Shown one piece after another: positions 19,648 through 28,514 of a stretch of DNA of 64,000 nt. The number at the start of each line of letters is the position of its first letter. Position 1 is the first letter of the stretch. The DNA is taken from contig NZ_LMJJ01000014.1 of assembly GCF_001429285.1 (NCBI RefSeq), positions 38,237-102,236 of the forward strand, given 5' to 3'. This stretch comes from Ensifer sp. Root278 (GTDB lineage Bacteria; Pseudomonadota; Alphaproteobacteria; Rhizobiales; Rhizobiaceae). Below the pieces are notes generated by a model. It had not been told where the DNA came from. It made no database searches and saw only the letters and a list, made by a program, of their open reading frames with translations. The position numbers and the translations under genes are program-made.

Positions 19648-19701
19648 CGCCCGCCCCTGCCTCCCCGAAAAGGAGGCGGAAGCGGGCGCTCGGTGAGCGC
19701 C
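19648..19701. repeat. Two adjacent strong hairpins upstream of the membrane hydrolase-like gene
   Basis: The first hairpin has outer arms CGCCCGC (19648-19654) and GCGGGCG (19682-19688) and inner arms GCCTCC (19659-19664) and GGAGGC (19672-19677). The second has arms GGCGCTC (19685-19691) and GAGCGCC (19695-19701) with a three-base loop, overlapping the end of the first. On the minus strand the first is followed by TTTT. It could be a terminator or a small interspersed palindromic element. The rest of 19621-20174 shows no convincing gene. Confidence 0.5.
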
Positions 19702-20174
19702 GGGTGGTCCCAGCCTGCGGGAAGAGGTCGACAATCTCGGTGTCGAGAATATGGCCGAATGAAACGATACAACGGTGTTGGCAAGATTTTTTTGACGCAG
19801 CCGATCCGAAACGCGACCTTCCGCCGGTACTGCGGAGGCGCTGCCTGAAAACGCCACTATGCTCCAGCCTCTATGGGTTCTTTATGCCCCGCACCTGACT
19901 TCCCAAGCGATTTCCTACCTTGGTTCGAGCTAACAGGAGGCGGCGCGAACCCCGATGGCTCCGCCTTCTTAGCGCCGTTTTTCGATGGCTTGAGACGCGC
20001 CGTGCCGCCGGGAACATCGCCGGCATGCGGTACGTGTTATCTTTGCAATATGCGGCCTGGTTGCAGCGGTGGGTAGACGCCCATCGCGCCCCGCGTGGCA
20101 ACGACGAGAGAAATGCATAGACGCCTCGGCACCGGTCCTCCCCGGTTCCGGAATGTCTCACGACGAGCAAGACA

Positions 20175-20480
20175 ATGAAATTCACGAACGGGTTCAAGCC
20201 CAGCCCCAAGACCAGCCGCCGATTGCCGACGGAATACTTCATTCTGGCGGATATCGCATTTGAGGGCGCCGTGATCGGCTCCCTTGCCGGCAGGCCCATA
20301 CGGGAAGCGGTAAGGGATGGCAGCGGCCTTTGCTATCGCTTCGTCGGCGTGGCTCCGCGGCTCGCGGGTGGCGGCTTTGACGTGTTGTCGCTTCGCTCCG
20401 GCGAGTGGATCGTGGAGCCCGGCCTTGTTTACGCAGCCGATACGGCCACATCAAAGAAAGAAGCGAATCTGGCCGCCTGA
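20175..20480 (+). CDS. Small protein of unknown function
   Basis: A 101-residue frame that I do not recognise. It reads like a globular cytosolic protein (EYFILADIAFEGAVIGSLAG, then GSGLCYRFVGVAPRLAGGGF and SLRSGEWIVEPGLVYAAD), with no signal peptide or membrane segment. The ribosome site is weak. It stands alone, with hairpin-bearing non-coding DNA upstream and a lipoprotein gene downstream. The amino-acid composition favours this frame over the overlapping minus-strand frame, but the call remains moderate. Confidence 0.5.
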   Translation: MKFTNGFKPSPKTSRRLPTEYFILADIAFEGAVIGSLAGRPIREAVRDGSGLCYRFVGVAPRLAGGGFDVLSLRSGEWIVEPGLVYAADTATSKKEANLAA

Positions 20481-20743
20481 GCTGCACCGCCTCGCGGTCA
20501 GGAAGCCACCCAGTTCACGGCTCTTTTCCGGCAGGCGTCAAACATCTCCGCGATCTGACGCTGGCTTGTCTGCGGGCCACACGCCGCCCTCCCGCAATGT
20601 CCCTGTAATCTTGCCCCTTTAGCAGCGGATTGTCGCCGCCTCGACCCGAAATAACAATCGGGCATGCGGCAGGTCAAAGCACGACCGCAGGTTTTGTGCG
20701 TCCGGGTGGACGCCTGGCGATGCGGGACAAACCGGGATCCGTC

Positions 20744-21124
20744 ATGTTCTTCAGCAAAGGGCGCCGCGCCCTCGCATGTTTTGCCGCTACCGCGCTGCTC
20801 CTCGCCGGCTGCGCTTCCGACACCATGAAAACCTATATCGGCCAGCCGGTCGAATCCGTCATCATCGACTACGGTCCGCCGACGAACATTCTTGATCTCA
20901 GTTGGAACGAACGGGCCTATCAATGGCGCAAGATCTCGACGAATGTCGTCTCCGGCACATCGAGTGGTGAAATCAAGGACACGCGCCGAGGAATGCGCTA
21001 CGAGGAATACTCGACGCCGGGCTACGTCGAAGAGCAGGAATGCTTCTATACCTTCTACGCGCGCATGCAGCAGGGCCGCTGGTACATCACCAATTTCCGC
21101 CAGCCGAAGCTGGAATGCGAGTGA
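20744..21124 (+). CDS. Small outer-membrane-type lipoprotein, unknown function
   Basis: Started at the ATG at 20744, the protein has 126 residues and a clear lipoprotein signal: basic N-terminus, hydrophobic stretch ACFAATALLL and lipobox LAGC with C23. The mature part (YIGQPVESVIIDYGPPTNIL, then ERAYQWRK) resembles small rhizobial lipoproteins that have a short conserved core of this type. An in-frame upstream ATG at 20630 would add 38 residues with no signal-like character. It precedes an OmpR-type two-component system by 110 bases; any link is speculative. Confidence 0.8.
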   Translation: MFFSKGRRALACFAATALLLAGCASDTMKTYIGQPVESVIIDYGPPTNILDLSWNERAYQWRKISTNVVSGTSSGEIKDTRRGMRYEEYSTPGYVEEQECFYTFYARMQQGRWYITNFRQPKLECE

Positions 21125-21234
21125 TGGCTTCAACCTCACTGGCGAGGCGGATGGAATTCGTTGTAAGTATTTGAATTTGTGTATGTTTTCATTGAGTAAC
21201 CTGCTCAGGAAGACCTGCAATCGGGAGAACTGGC

Positions 21235-21909
21235 ATGCGCATCCTGCTGCTGGAAGACGAGCCGGAGATGGCCTCGGCCCTGAAGGCGGCGCTGGAGCGG
21301 CGTCAGGTGATCGTCGATCACGTTGCGACGCTGGCCGATGCCGAAGCCGTCGCCGAGCTCTGGCCCTATGACGTCGTCGTGCTCGATCGCCGTGTGCCGG
21401 ATGGCGAGGGCCTGGACCTCATTCCGAAGCTGCGCGGCCTCGGTGTCGGCGCGCCCGTATTGATGCTGACGGCGTTGGGGTCGATCAACGACCGCGTCGC
21501 CGGGCTCGATGCCGGTGCCGACGACTATCTGTCCAAGCCGTTTGCCGTCGAAGAACTGATGGCCCGGCTGCGGGCGCTCGCCCGCCGCCCCGTCTCATTG
21601 AAAGCCGAGCAGACCAAGGTCGGACGCCTGATCTACGACTTCCATCACCGCGAAGCGGCCGTGGACGACAAGCCCCTCGATCTCCTGCGCAGAGAACGTC
21701 TTGCGCTCGAAGCCTTGATGCGTCGACCGGGCCGAACCGTGCTCAGGGCGACATTGGAGGAATCGGTCTACGCCATGGAAGACGAGATCGAATCCAATGC
21801 GCTCGACTCGCATCTTTCACGCCTGCGCCGGAAGCTCGATGATGTCGGTGCCGGCGTCGAGATCAGGGCCATCCGCAACCTCGGCTATCTCCTGCGCGCA
21901 ACGACATGA
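21235..21909 (+). CDS. OmpR/PhoB-family response regulator
   Basis: A 224-residue protein with an N-terminal receiver domain: acidic pocket LLEDEPE, phosphoacceptor D51 in VVVLDRRVPDGEG, and the conserved lysine in YLSKPFAVEEL. The C-terminal half is a winged-helix DNA-binding domain ending LRRKLDDVGAGVEIRAIRNL. It overlaps the sensor kinase gene by four bases, so the two are made together. Target genes are unknown. Confidence 0.95.
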   Translation: MRILLLEDEPEMASALKAALERRQVIVDHVATLADAEAVAELWPYDVVVLDRRVPDGEGLDLIPKLRGLGVGAPVLMLTALGSINDRVAGLDAGADDYLSKPFAVEELMARLRALARRPVSLKAEQTKVGRLIYDFHHREAAVDDKPLDLLRRERLALEALMRRPGRTVLRATLEESVYAMEDEIESNALDSHLSRLRRKLDDVGAGVEIRAIRNLGYLLRATT

Positions 21910-23363
21910 CGAAGGCTCGGCCCCGCTCGCTGCAATGGGTGCTCGTGCGCCGCCTCATCCTGCTGCAGGCGGCAACGCTGTTTGTCTTTATCGGCCTGCT
22001 TTTCGTGGCATTGTTCATCGTCCAGCCGCGCCTCCTCGTCGACAATGAAGCGGCGGTGGATGTTCTCGACCGCGCCGTCGGGCGCGATGCGAGCGGCGCG
22101 TTGATGGTGCGTGAGACCGAAGAGCTGCGCGAGCTACGCCAGGCCCACCCCAATCTCTGGTTCATCGTCCGCGACGACGCCGGTCAGTTTCTCCGACAGG
22201 GAAACGTTCCTCCTCCCTATGACGAAAGGGGCGGCGACCTGCTCCGACGTGTGGAGGGCGCGAAGCTGCTCTTCGATGATGGCGGAACGCTACCGGACGC
22301 GGTCCTCCACAACGCCGACACCGACGCCGGCCGCGTTCAGATCATCACCTCGACCGTTGCTTCGCGGCGCGACGATGGCCCGCTGGACGTGCAGATCAGC
22401 ATCAATGTCGACATGGCACGCGACCTCGACGGCACGACGACCTGGACCGAGGTCGTACCGATGATTGCGCTGCTCATCCTCTGCTTCCTGCTGCCGATCG
22501 TTCTGGTCATGGGTGTGACCACATTGGTCACGGCACCGGCCGTCGTTCGGCGTTCCTTGGCGAGCCTCATATCGACCGCTGACCAGGCCGGCCGCATCGA
22601 TATCGACAATCGCGCGGTTCAGCTCGAAACCGAACAGGTACCGACCGAGATCGCCCCCTTGGTGCGGGCCTTCAACAAGGCTCTGGCGCGGCTCGGCGAG
22701 GGATATGACCAGCGCAACCGCTTCCTCACCGACGCAGCGCACGAATTGCGCACCCCGATCGCGATCCTCAGAACCCGTGCCGAACTTCTGCAGGAAGCCC
22801 CGGAAAGCGCCCGCCTGAGGCTGGATATCGAGCGTCTGTCCCACCTCGCCCAACAGCTCCTCGACCGGCAGGTGCTCGAGCATGCCGGCGGCGCACTCGA
22901 AGTGGTAGACCTTGTTGCGCTCGCAAGAAACATCGCCGCCGACTTTGCGCCGTTGGCGTTCGAAGCAGGCTACGAGCTGGCGTTCGAAACCGAGGTGCCG
23001 GAGGCCCGTGTCAGCGCTCGGCCACGCCAGATCGAGCAGGCTGTCGCCAATCTCTTGCGCAACGCCATCGAACATGGCGGCGGCACCGGCACGATCACCG
23101 TGCAGGTAAATGCCGCGGGCGGGTTGGAAATCCAGGACGAGGGCCCCGGAATTCCTGTCGAGGAACGCGAGCGCGTATTCGAGCCTTTCTATCGCTTGCG
23201 TCCACGTTCCACCGGCGCCGGTTTGGGGCTCAATCTGGCACGGGAGATCGCCCGTCTGCATGGTGGCCGTGTCGACATCCTTGCCGGCCCGTGGCAGGGG
23301 GCCCGCGTCCGCTTGCACTTGCCGCTTCTCGACGGGAGCCACTTGGCGCACCAATCGGCGTGA
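21906..23363 (+). CDS. Two-component sensor histidine kinase
   Basis: A 485-residue inner-membrane kinase. Membrane segments lie at about 14-39 and 183-207, enclosing a periplasmic sensor of about 140 residues. A HAMP-like linker follows, then the dimerisation helix with H279 in TDAAHELRTPIAIL. The ATP-binding domain has the N box NLLRNAIEHG and G boxes DEGPGIP and GAGLGLNLAR. It is coupled to the preceding response regulator by ATGA overlap. The signal it senses is unknown. Confidence 0.95.
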   Translation: MTKARPRSLQWVLVRRLILLQAATLFVFIGLLFVALFIVQPRLLVDNEAAVDVLDRAVGRDASGALMVRETEELRELRQAHPNLWFIVRDDAGQFLRQGNVPPPYDERGGDLLRRVEGAKLLFDDGGTLPDAVLHNADTDAGRVQIITSTVASRRDDGPLDVQISINVDMARDLDGTTTWTEVVPMIALLILCFLLPIVLVMGVTTLVTAPAVVRRSLASLISTADQAGRIDIDNRAVQLETEQVPTEIAPLVRAFNKALARLGEGYDQRNRFLTDAAHELRTPIAILRTRAELLQEAPESARLRLDIERLSHLAQQLLDRQVLEHAGGALEVVDLVALARNIAADFAPLAFEAGYELAFETEVPEARVSARPRQIEQAVANLLRNAIEHGGGTGTITVQVNAAGGLEIQDEGPGIPVEERERVFEPFYRLRPRSTGAGLGLNLAREIARLHGGRVDILAGPWQGARVRLHLPLLDGSHLAHQSA

Positions 23364-23507
23364 ATGCGGACGTAACTATCCCCTTTTCTCAAAAGCTATC
23401 GGCTTCCCCCTTATCAAGGCGCCGCCGATGCTCCACATTTGCAGCGATACATCGCGAACGTTCGCCGGAGGAACGGCTGAGCGTTCTACCAGCATGGAGA
23501 ATTGCAA

Positions 23508-24761
23508 ATGCAGATATCTTCGCAGCCCCCCTCCCCGTCGATCGAAGGAGAAAGCTGGCCGGCTCGGCGCCGGAGCGTGCTCGACTGGCTGATCATCGAA
23601 ACCCGCAACGAGCGGTTTATCGACAATATCCTCGTTGACATGTGCGAAAGGCTACAGGCGGTCGGTGTCCCGGTTGCGCGCGCAACGTTGCATTTCCGGA
23701 TCAACCACCCGCAGTGGCTGGGTGCCCGCATTCTGTGGCGCAAGGGCCTGGCGGAGGCCGAAATCGATCTCTACGACTATGGGACCCAAAACACCGCGCT
23801 CTACCTCAACAGCCCGCTCTATGTGATCAACAACGGCGGCACCGAGGTTCGCACGAACCTGGAAGCCCTGACGGAAGAGCAGTCTCAAAACTCCCTCTAT
23901 GCCGACCTGAAGGCCGAAGGCCTGACCGAGTACATTGCCTGGCCGCTCGAACACACGCTGGGCAAACGCCATGTCGTGACCTTCACCACCGACCGAAAGG
24001 GCGGCTTCGAGGATGAGCACGTCGGCCTTCTCTCGGATCTTCTACCCGCCCTGGCGCTCGTCAGTGAAATCCGGCTGAAGAACCGGTTCGTGCGCACGCT
24101 GCTCGAAACCTATGTCGGCCCGCATGCCAGCGAGCAAATCCTCGCCGGCGCCACGACACGCGGCAGTGGCGTCACCGTCGGTGCCGCCATTTTGATCTGC
24201 GACCTGCGCGACTTCACGAAACTCTCCGACCTGTGGCCGCGCGACGACGTGATCGATCTGCTCAATGGCTATTTCGACGCCATGTCGGAGCCGATCGAAC
24301 GGCACGGCGGCGAGATCCTCAAGTTCATGGGTGATGGGCTGCTGGCGATCTTTCCGCTCAGCAATGCCAATGCTGCCGAAAACCTGCTGCTGGCGATCCG
24401 TGAGGCGGAAGCGGCGATCGCTCTCCTCAACAAGGACAACGTCCAAAAAGGCCGTGAGCCCCTTGGCTACGGAATCGGCGTCCATGTCGGCGACGTGATG
24501 TACGGCAATATCGGCTCGCGCCGTCGGCTGGACTTTACGGTGATCGGCCCCGCGGTCAACATCGCCTCGCGGTTGGAGAGCCTGACCAAGGAAACGAAGC
24601 GGCCGGTGCTTCTGTCGCGGGCCTTCGTCGAACTGGCCGGTTGCGCATCCAGCATGGAGCATCTCGGCTCCTATCCGGTCAGGGGCATTGGCGAGCCGAT
24701 CGAGGTCTTCGCCTTTTCCGGCAACGGCCCAGCCCCTGTCTTGCGCGTGGTTGGAGAATAG
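23508..24761 (+). CDS. Class III adenylate/guanylate cyclase with N-terminal sensory region
   Basis: The ATG at 23508 has GGAGA upstream; a TTG six bases earlier is too close to it. The 417-residue protein has about 200 residues of sensor-like sequence and then a class III catalytic domain. The metal-binding aspartates are in LICDLRDFTKLSD and LKFMGDGLLAIFPL, and the domain continues GIGVHVGDVMYGNIGS and VIGPAVNIASRLE. It should make cAMP or cGMP in the cytosol. The protein has the same layout as the cyclase at 44483-45703. A 24-bp palindrome begins at the last base of its stop codon. Confidence 0.92.
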   Translation: MQISSQPPSPSIEGESWPARRRSVLDWLIIETRNERFIDNILVDMCERLQAVGVPVARATLHFRINHPQWLGARILWRKGLAEAEIDLYDYGTQNTALYLNSPLYVINNGGTEVRTNLEALTEEQSQNSLYADLKAEGLTEYIAWPLEHTLGKRHVVTFTTDRKGGFEDEHVGLLSDLLPALALVSEIRLKNRFVRTLLETYVGPHASEQILAGATTRGSGVTVGAAILICDLRDFTKLSDLWPRDDVIDLLNGYFDAMSEPIERHGGEILKFMGDGLLAIFPLSNANAAENLLLAIREAEAAIALLNKDNVQKGREPLGYGIGVHVGDVMYGNIGSRRRLDFTVIGPAVNIASRLESLTKETKRPVLLSRAFVELAGCASSMEHLGSYPVRGIGEPIEVFAFSGNGPAPVLRVVGE

Positions 24762-24784
24762 CCAGTTGTCCGCGGACAACTGGC
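24761..24784. repeat. 24-bp perfect palindrome with parS-consensus core (version B)
   Basis: The core GTTGTCCGCGGACAAC (24765-24780) fits the RepB centromere consensus GTTNNCNGCNGNNAAC at every fixed position, and symmetry extends four bases further on each side. An identical 16-base core lies in front of repA at 26066-26081. It sits between the cyclase stop and the convergent hutC-like gene; a second small hairpin (CTGGCA-TGT-TGCCAG, 24780-24794) follows. It may be a partition site; a terminator role for the cyclase is an alternative. Confidence 0.6.
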
Positions 24785-24816
24785 ATGTTGCCAGCCGGTA
24801 GCGGAGCGTTAGCCGG

Positions 24817-25590
24817 CTATCCGATCGGACTCGGCGCGAACTGAGCGACGAGTTCGTGGCGATCACCGGGATAGGTCAGCCGCACATGCGTGACCGGCGC
24901 ACGACCGCTCCAGGTGCGGCGTTCGATGACCAGGCAGGCGGTGCCGGTCGAAATGTCGAGCGCCTGCGCCGCCAGTTTGTTCGCCGCAACGGCGCGAATG
25001 CGGTGTTCGGCCGTGCTCCACGGCACCTTGCCAAGCAGCCACGAACCGGGTGCGGCGGCCTCAAACAATTCCGCCTCCGCCTCGGGCACCGCCGCTAAGC
25101 TGATGAGGCGTTCTTCGAAGCAAAAGGGACGCCCACCGGCAAAATGCCGGCACGTTACATCCAGCAGCCTCGCCGATGTCGGAAGATCCAGGCGTTCGAA
25201 GTCCCGGCTCTCCACCTTGCGAACCTTTCGCTCGTCCAGCTGAAAACTATAGTCGAGCCCCAGAGATTGGACTTCGAGCTTGACGTCATGGATTTCCATG
25301 ACCGCCGACTGTACCTGCGGAAACGTAACGTAGCTGCCCGACTTGCGTCGCCGCTCGATCAATCCGCGCTTGACCAATTCGGTCAGCGCCTTGTTCACGG
25401 TCATTCGCGAGCAGTCATACTGTTCAGTCAACTCGTGTTCGAATGGAATGCGGTGACCCGGCGGCCACTCCCCGGAGAGGATGCGTCCTTCCACATCCCC
25501 GAGGATACGCTGATGCAACGACAAGGGCTGTCCTTGGCTATTATCGTCGGGCTGATCGTTCGAAACGGTTCGGTCTTGCTTGGTGTCCAT
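24817..25590 (-). CDS. hutC: GntR/HutC-family repressor (histidine-utilisation-like)
   Basis: The start MDTKQDRT at 25590 gives 257 residues; the frame is open further upstream but without conserved sequence. The N-terminal winged helix (LHQRILGDVEGRILSGEWPP, then DCSRMTVNKALTELVKRGLI) and C-terminal UTRA domain (CRHFAGGRPFCFEERLISLA, VPWSTAEHRIRAVAAN, TYPGDRHELVAQFAP) closely resemble HutC, the urocanate-responsive repressor of histidine degradation. No hut genes are in this window, so its targets lie elsewhere. The gene is flanked by parS-like palindromes. Confidence 0.85.
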   Translation of the reverse strand: MDTKQDRTVSNDQPDDNSQGQPLSLHQRILGDVEGRILSGEWPPGHRIPFEHELTEQYDCSRMTVNKALTELVKRGLIERRRKSGSYVTFPQVQSAVMEIHDVKLEVQSLGLDYSFQLDERKVRKVESRDFERLDLPTSARLLDVTCRHFAGGRPFCFEERLISLAAVPEAEAELFEAAAPGSWLLGKVPWSTAEHRIRAVAANKLAAQALDISTGTACLVIERRTWSGRAPVTHVRLTYPGDRHELVAQFAPSPIG

Positions 25591-25685
25591 GACACCGAAC
25601 TTAATCATTTCCCGGCGGTGAAACAGCCCTTCTCTCGCTGTTTCGCGCTTTTCCACCATGGCGGCGGATGCCGCGATACACCTGT

Positions 25686-25701
25686 GTTGACAGGTGTCAA
25701 C
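25686..25701. repeat. Near-perfect parS-like palindrome (version A, one central mismatch)
   Basis: The sequence GTTGACAGGTGTCAAC differs by one base (centre C to G) from the exact 16-bp palindrome found at four places downstream of repC. It lies about 100 bases upstream of the hutC-like start and 540 bases upstream of repA. The mismatch breaks the fixed GC centre of the RepB consensus, so binding may be weak. Confidence 0.5.
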
Positions 25702-25734
25702 AGCTGCAGCGGCAAACACCTCGCCGCCTGATGA

Positions 25735-25911
25735 TCAATAAAGGAGATGCCAGGGCGTCAGGAACGCACGCGCCCATTCCTGATTGCGGTCAGACTCATC
25801 GCAGTCCGGCTTTTCAACCGGAGCCGTCCCGACCTCCACTCGCGATTGCCGTGTCGCCTTCGGTGGCGGCGGCGCCAGATAACCGAGGGTCATTCCACCA
25901 AGATAGAACAT
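25735..25911 (-). CDS. Possible small protein, 58 residues
   Basis: A short frame beginning MFYLGGMTLGYLAPPPPK with a GAAGG-type ribosome site close upstream. It has a hydrophobic N-terminus, a proline run and a charged C-terminus, and no family that I recognise. It occupies part of the 640-base gap between the hutC-like gene and repA. The call is tentative; codon use is not decisive at this length. Confidence 0.25.
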   Translation of the reverse strand: MFYLGGMTLGYLAPPPPKATRQSRVEVGTAPVEKPDCDESDRNQEWARAFLTPWHLLY

Positions 25912-26065
25912 AGCGAACCTTCTCGCGTCACGTCTCTGATAAACACAATCGTGACACAATCCGCTCATCTGTCAATAGTCTATAAATTCTATACTCTATT
26001 AGAGCTTCTCGTCTCGACCGGAAAATGACCCGCCAAGCTGTGGCAACCTTCACCACGAAGTCGCA

Positions 26066-26081
26066 GTTGTCCGCGGACAAC
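26066..26081. repeat. parS-consensus palindrome upstream of repA (version B)
   Basis: GTTGTCCGCGGACAAC is a perfect 16-bp palindrome matching GTTNNCNGCNGNNAAC. The same core occurs at 24765-24780. It lies about 165 bases before the repA start, in the leader or promoter region, where RepB binding could serve both partition and control of repABC. Confidence 0.65.
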
Positions 26082-26160
26082 CGGCCGCGATCCCGGCTTC
26101 ATTCGCAGCCAAATCAGGGCCTTGGGTATAGATCGCTATGCATTTGTAAAACCGAACCGA

Positions 26161-26196
26161 ATCGGAGCATAGTGCATCTGCGCATATTGTTCCGAT
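26161..26196. promoter_or_regulatory. Inverted repeat in the repA leader
   Basis: ATCGGA (26161-26166) and TCCGAT (26191-26196) form an inverted repeat separated by 24 bases, just upstream of repA. The AT-rich stretch at 25975-26005 further upstream is a likely promoter zone. RepA proteins of repABC plasmids repress their own operon by binding near the repA promoter, so this repeat is a candidate operator; the evidence is position and symmetry only. Confidence 0.3.
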
Positions 26197-26229
26197 ATGA
26201 CGATTTTTGCGCAGTTTTCGGGGAACCCA

Positions 26230-27429
26230 ATGTTGCAACAGAAAATTCAAGGTCACGACGAACAGGAGCATCTGCCGACGCTTCTGGCTGCCGATGCTTT
26301 GGAACTGGCGCATCAGCTGCAGCAGCATCAAAAGAAGATCTTCCCTCCGCAAGCCCAAAAGGCGATGCGCCTCTTCAGCCCTGCCGAAGCGGCCGCCTTC
26401 ATTGGAATCGGTGAAGGCTACCTGAGGCAGGTGGCCTCAGAGGGCCACGGCCCGGCGCCCTTGTCAAACGGTCGGCGCATGTACGCCGTTGAGGACATCG
26501 AGCGCATCCGCCGCGTTCTCGACGAAGGCGGCAAATCCGGGAAATACGTCCCGCACCGCCGCGGCGACGAGAAGCTTCAAGTCATATCGGTCATGAATTT
26601 CAAGGGCGGGTCGGCGAAGACGACGACATCTGCCCACCTTGCCCAATATCTGGCCCTCCGCGGCTACCGGACGCTCGCGATCGACCTTGATCCGCAGGCT
26701 TCGCTTTCCGCCCTCTTCGGCCACCAGCCGGAATTGGACGTTGGTGAGGGCGAAACGCTTTACGGCGCGATCCGCTACGACGAGCCGCGACCGATCGCCG
26801 ACATCGTCCGTTCGACCTACACGGCCAACCTTCACCTCATTCCCGGCAATCTCGAGCTCATGGAATTCGAGCATGAGACGCCAAAGGCAATGATGGTAGG
26901 TGGCGCTGCCGAAACCCTCTTCTTCGCGCGCATCGGCGACGTATTGGCGGAAATCGAGAGTTTCTACGATATCGTCGTCATCGACTGCCCGCCGCAACTC
27001 GGCTTCCTGACCATGTCGGCGCTCTGCGCCGCCACATCCGTTCTCATCACCGTGCATCCGCAGATGCTCGACGTCATGTCGATGTCGCAGTTCCTGTCGA
27101 TGACGAGTGAGCTGATGAGTGTCGTCGAGAAGGCCGGAGGGCGCACAAGTTACGACTGGATGCGCTATCTCGGCACGCGTTTCGAGCCGAATGACGGTCC
27201 GCAGAGCCAGATGACCGGCTTTATGCGCGCCATTTTCGGCAACCGCATGCTGCAGAACGCGATGGTGAAGTCGACGGCTATCTCCGATGCCGGCGTGACG
27301 AAGCAGACACTCTACGAAGTCGAGCGCTCGCAATTCGTCCGCGGCACCTACGACCGCGCCATGGATTCGCTGAACCAGGTCAATGGCGAGATCGAAGAAC
27401 TGATCCGTCAGGTTTGGGGGAGGAAGTAA
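26230..27429 (+). CDS. repA: Plasmid partitioning ATPase RepA (ParA family)
   Basis: The ATG at 26230, with GGGGA close upstream, gives 399 residues and an N-terminus of the usual RepA length before the FPPQAQKAMR segment; an ATG at 26197 would add 11 residues. A MerR-like helix-turn-helix (FSPAEAAAFIGIGEGYLRQV) precedes the deviant Walker A KGGSAKTT at 125-132 and IDLDPQAS. RepA works with RepB to segregate the replicon and represses the repABC operon. repB starts three bases after its stop. Confidence 0.97.
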   Translation: MLQQKIQGHDEQEHLPTLLAADALELAHQLQQHQKKIFPPQAQKAMRLFSPAEAAAFIGIGEGYLRQVASEGHGPAPLSNGRRMYAVEDIERIRRVLDEGGKSGKYVPHRRGDEKLQVISVMNFKGGSAKTTTSAHLAQYLALRGYRTLAIDLDPQASLSALFGHQPELDVGEGETLYGAIRYDEPRPIADIVRSTYTANLHLIPGNLELMEFEHETPKAMMVGGAAETLFFARIGDVLAEIESFYDIVVIDCPPQLGFLTMSALCAATSVLITVHPQMLDVMSMSQFLSMTSELMSVVEKAGGRTSYDWMRYLGTRFEPNDGPQSQMTGFMRAIFGNRMLQNAMVKSTAISDAGVTKQTLYEVERSQFVRGTYDRAMDSLNQVNGEIEELIRQVWGRK

Positions 27430-27432
27430 TCC

Positions 27433-28446
27433 ATGGCCCGTAAGAATCTGATTGGAATTGCGGACGACACGGCCGGAAACGACGCTGAAGCGGCTCTCGA
27501 ACGCCTGGCAACAGCCCGGCCGATCGCCGGCCTGAGTGTCGGGACGCGGCCAGCAAGCGCCGTCGGCGGCATTACGCGGTCCCTGTCGAATATCACCCAG
27601 AAAGTTGAGCGCGCCCAGGAATTGGAGCGCCAGCTTGCCGAAGGACTGACGATCGTCGATCTCGACCCTGCGCTCATCGACGCCTCTTTCGTCGTCGATC
27701 GTCTCGAGATCGGAGCAGATGCACAATCCGCTCTAGCAGAACAGATTCGCGAGCACGGACAACAGGTTCCAATCCTCGTGCGTCCGCATCCGGATGCCGA
27801 AGGGCGCTACCAGGTTGCCTACGGTCATCGCCGATTGGCAGCCGCACGCGAGCTTGGCAGCAAGGTCCGCGCGGTTGTCCGCGATCTCAGCGACGAACAG
27901 TTGGTCGTCTCTCAGGGGCAGGAGAACAACACTCGCACGGATCTGTCCTTCATCGAGCGATCACTCTTCGCCACGCGCCTTGAGGATCGCGGCTTCTCCC
28001 GCGAGATCATCATGTCCTCGCTTGGCGTCGACAAGGCCGCACTTTCAAAGATGATTTCCGTCGTTCGTCGGCTACCGACCGCCCTGATCGAGGCGATTGG
28101 GCCGGCGCCGACGATCGGTCGGCGTCGTTGGTTCGAGCTCGCCGACCTTCTGGACCAGGACGGAAGGGCCGAAGCTGCAGACGTCTTTGTCAAAGAAAAA
28201 CAATTTCAGACGGTCGGGAGCGATCAGCGTTTTGATGCGCTTTGTGCCTTCCTGAGCGCCTCCAAGGCGCGCGCCAGAGCCATCTCGTGGGTGGCGCCCG
28301 ACGATACAACCCCGGTCCGGATCCGTGAAACGGATGGCGAAACGACGCTGTCCTTCAGCAGGAAGAAGGCCCCGGGCTTTGCAGATTTCGTGAGGCAGAG
28401 GCTCAAATCTCTGTACCTCGAATACCAAGAGGAAACAGGAGACTAA
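27433..28446 (+). CDS. repB: Plasmid partitioning protein RepB (ParB family)
   Basis: A 337-residue centromere-binding protein. The ParB N-terminal domain has QQVPILVRPHPD, the arginine-rich box GHRRLAAARELG at about 131-142 and ENNTRTDLSFIE at about 164-175. A helix-turn-helix follows (FSREIIMSSLGVDKAALSKM). It should bind the 16-bp palindromes around the operon and couple them to RepA. The C-terminus ends before a 156-base gap that carries the antisense RNA gene. Confidence 0.97.
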   Translation: MARKNLIGIADDTAGNDAEAALERLATARPIAGLSVGTRPASAVGGITRSLSNITQKVERAQELERQLAEGLTIVDLDPALIDASFVVDRLEIGADAQSALAEQIREHGQQVPILVRPHPDAEGRYQVAYGHRRLAAARELGSKVRAVVRDLSDEQLVVSQGQENNTRTDLSFIERSLFATRLEDRGFSREIIMSSLGVDKAALSKMISVVRRLPTALIEAIGPAPTIGRRRWFELADLLDQDGRAEAADVFVKEKQFQTVGSDQRFDALCAFLSASKARARAISWVAPDDTTPVRIRETDGETTLSFSRKKAPGFADFVRQRLKSLYLEYQEETGD

Positions 28447-28451
28447 ACAGA

Positions 28452-28508
28452 GCAAAAGAAAAAGGCTTCCGAACGACTAGCGCTGCGGAAACCCTTCTCT
28501 CGTGTAGC
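28452..28508 (-). ncRNA. Counter-transcribed RNA (ctRNA) controlling repC
   Basis: In the repB-repC gap the minus strand has a promoter (TTGACA, 17 bases, GATTCT), then about 57 bases ending in a stem (CGGAAACC region paired with GGCTTCCG, 28464-28471 with 28486-28493) followed by UUUUUCUUUU. This is the layout of the antisense RNA of repABC plasmids, which pairs with the repC leader and stops repC expression, and it is the main incompatibility determinant. The 5' and 3' ends are estimates from promoter and terminator positions. Confidence 0.8.
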
Positions 28509-28514
28509 AACTAG

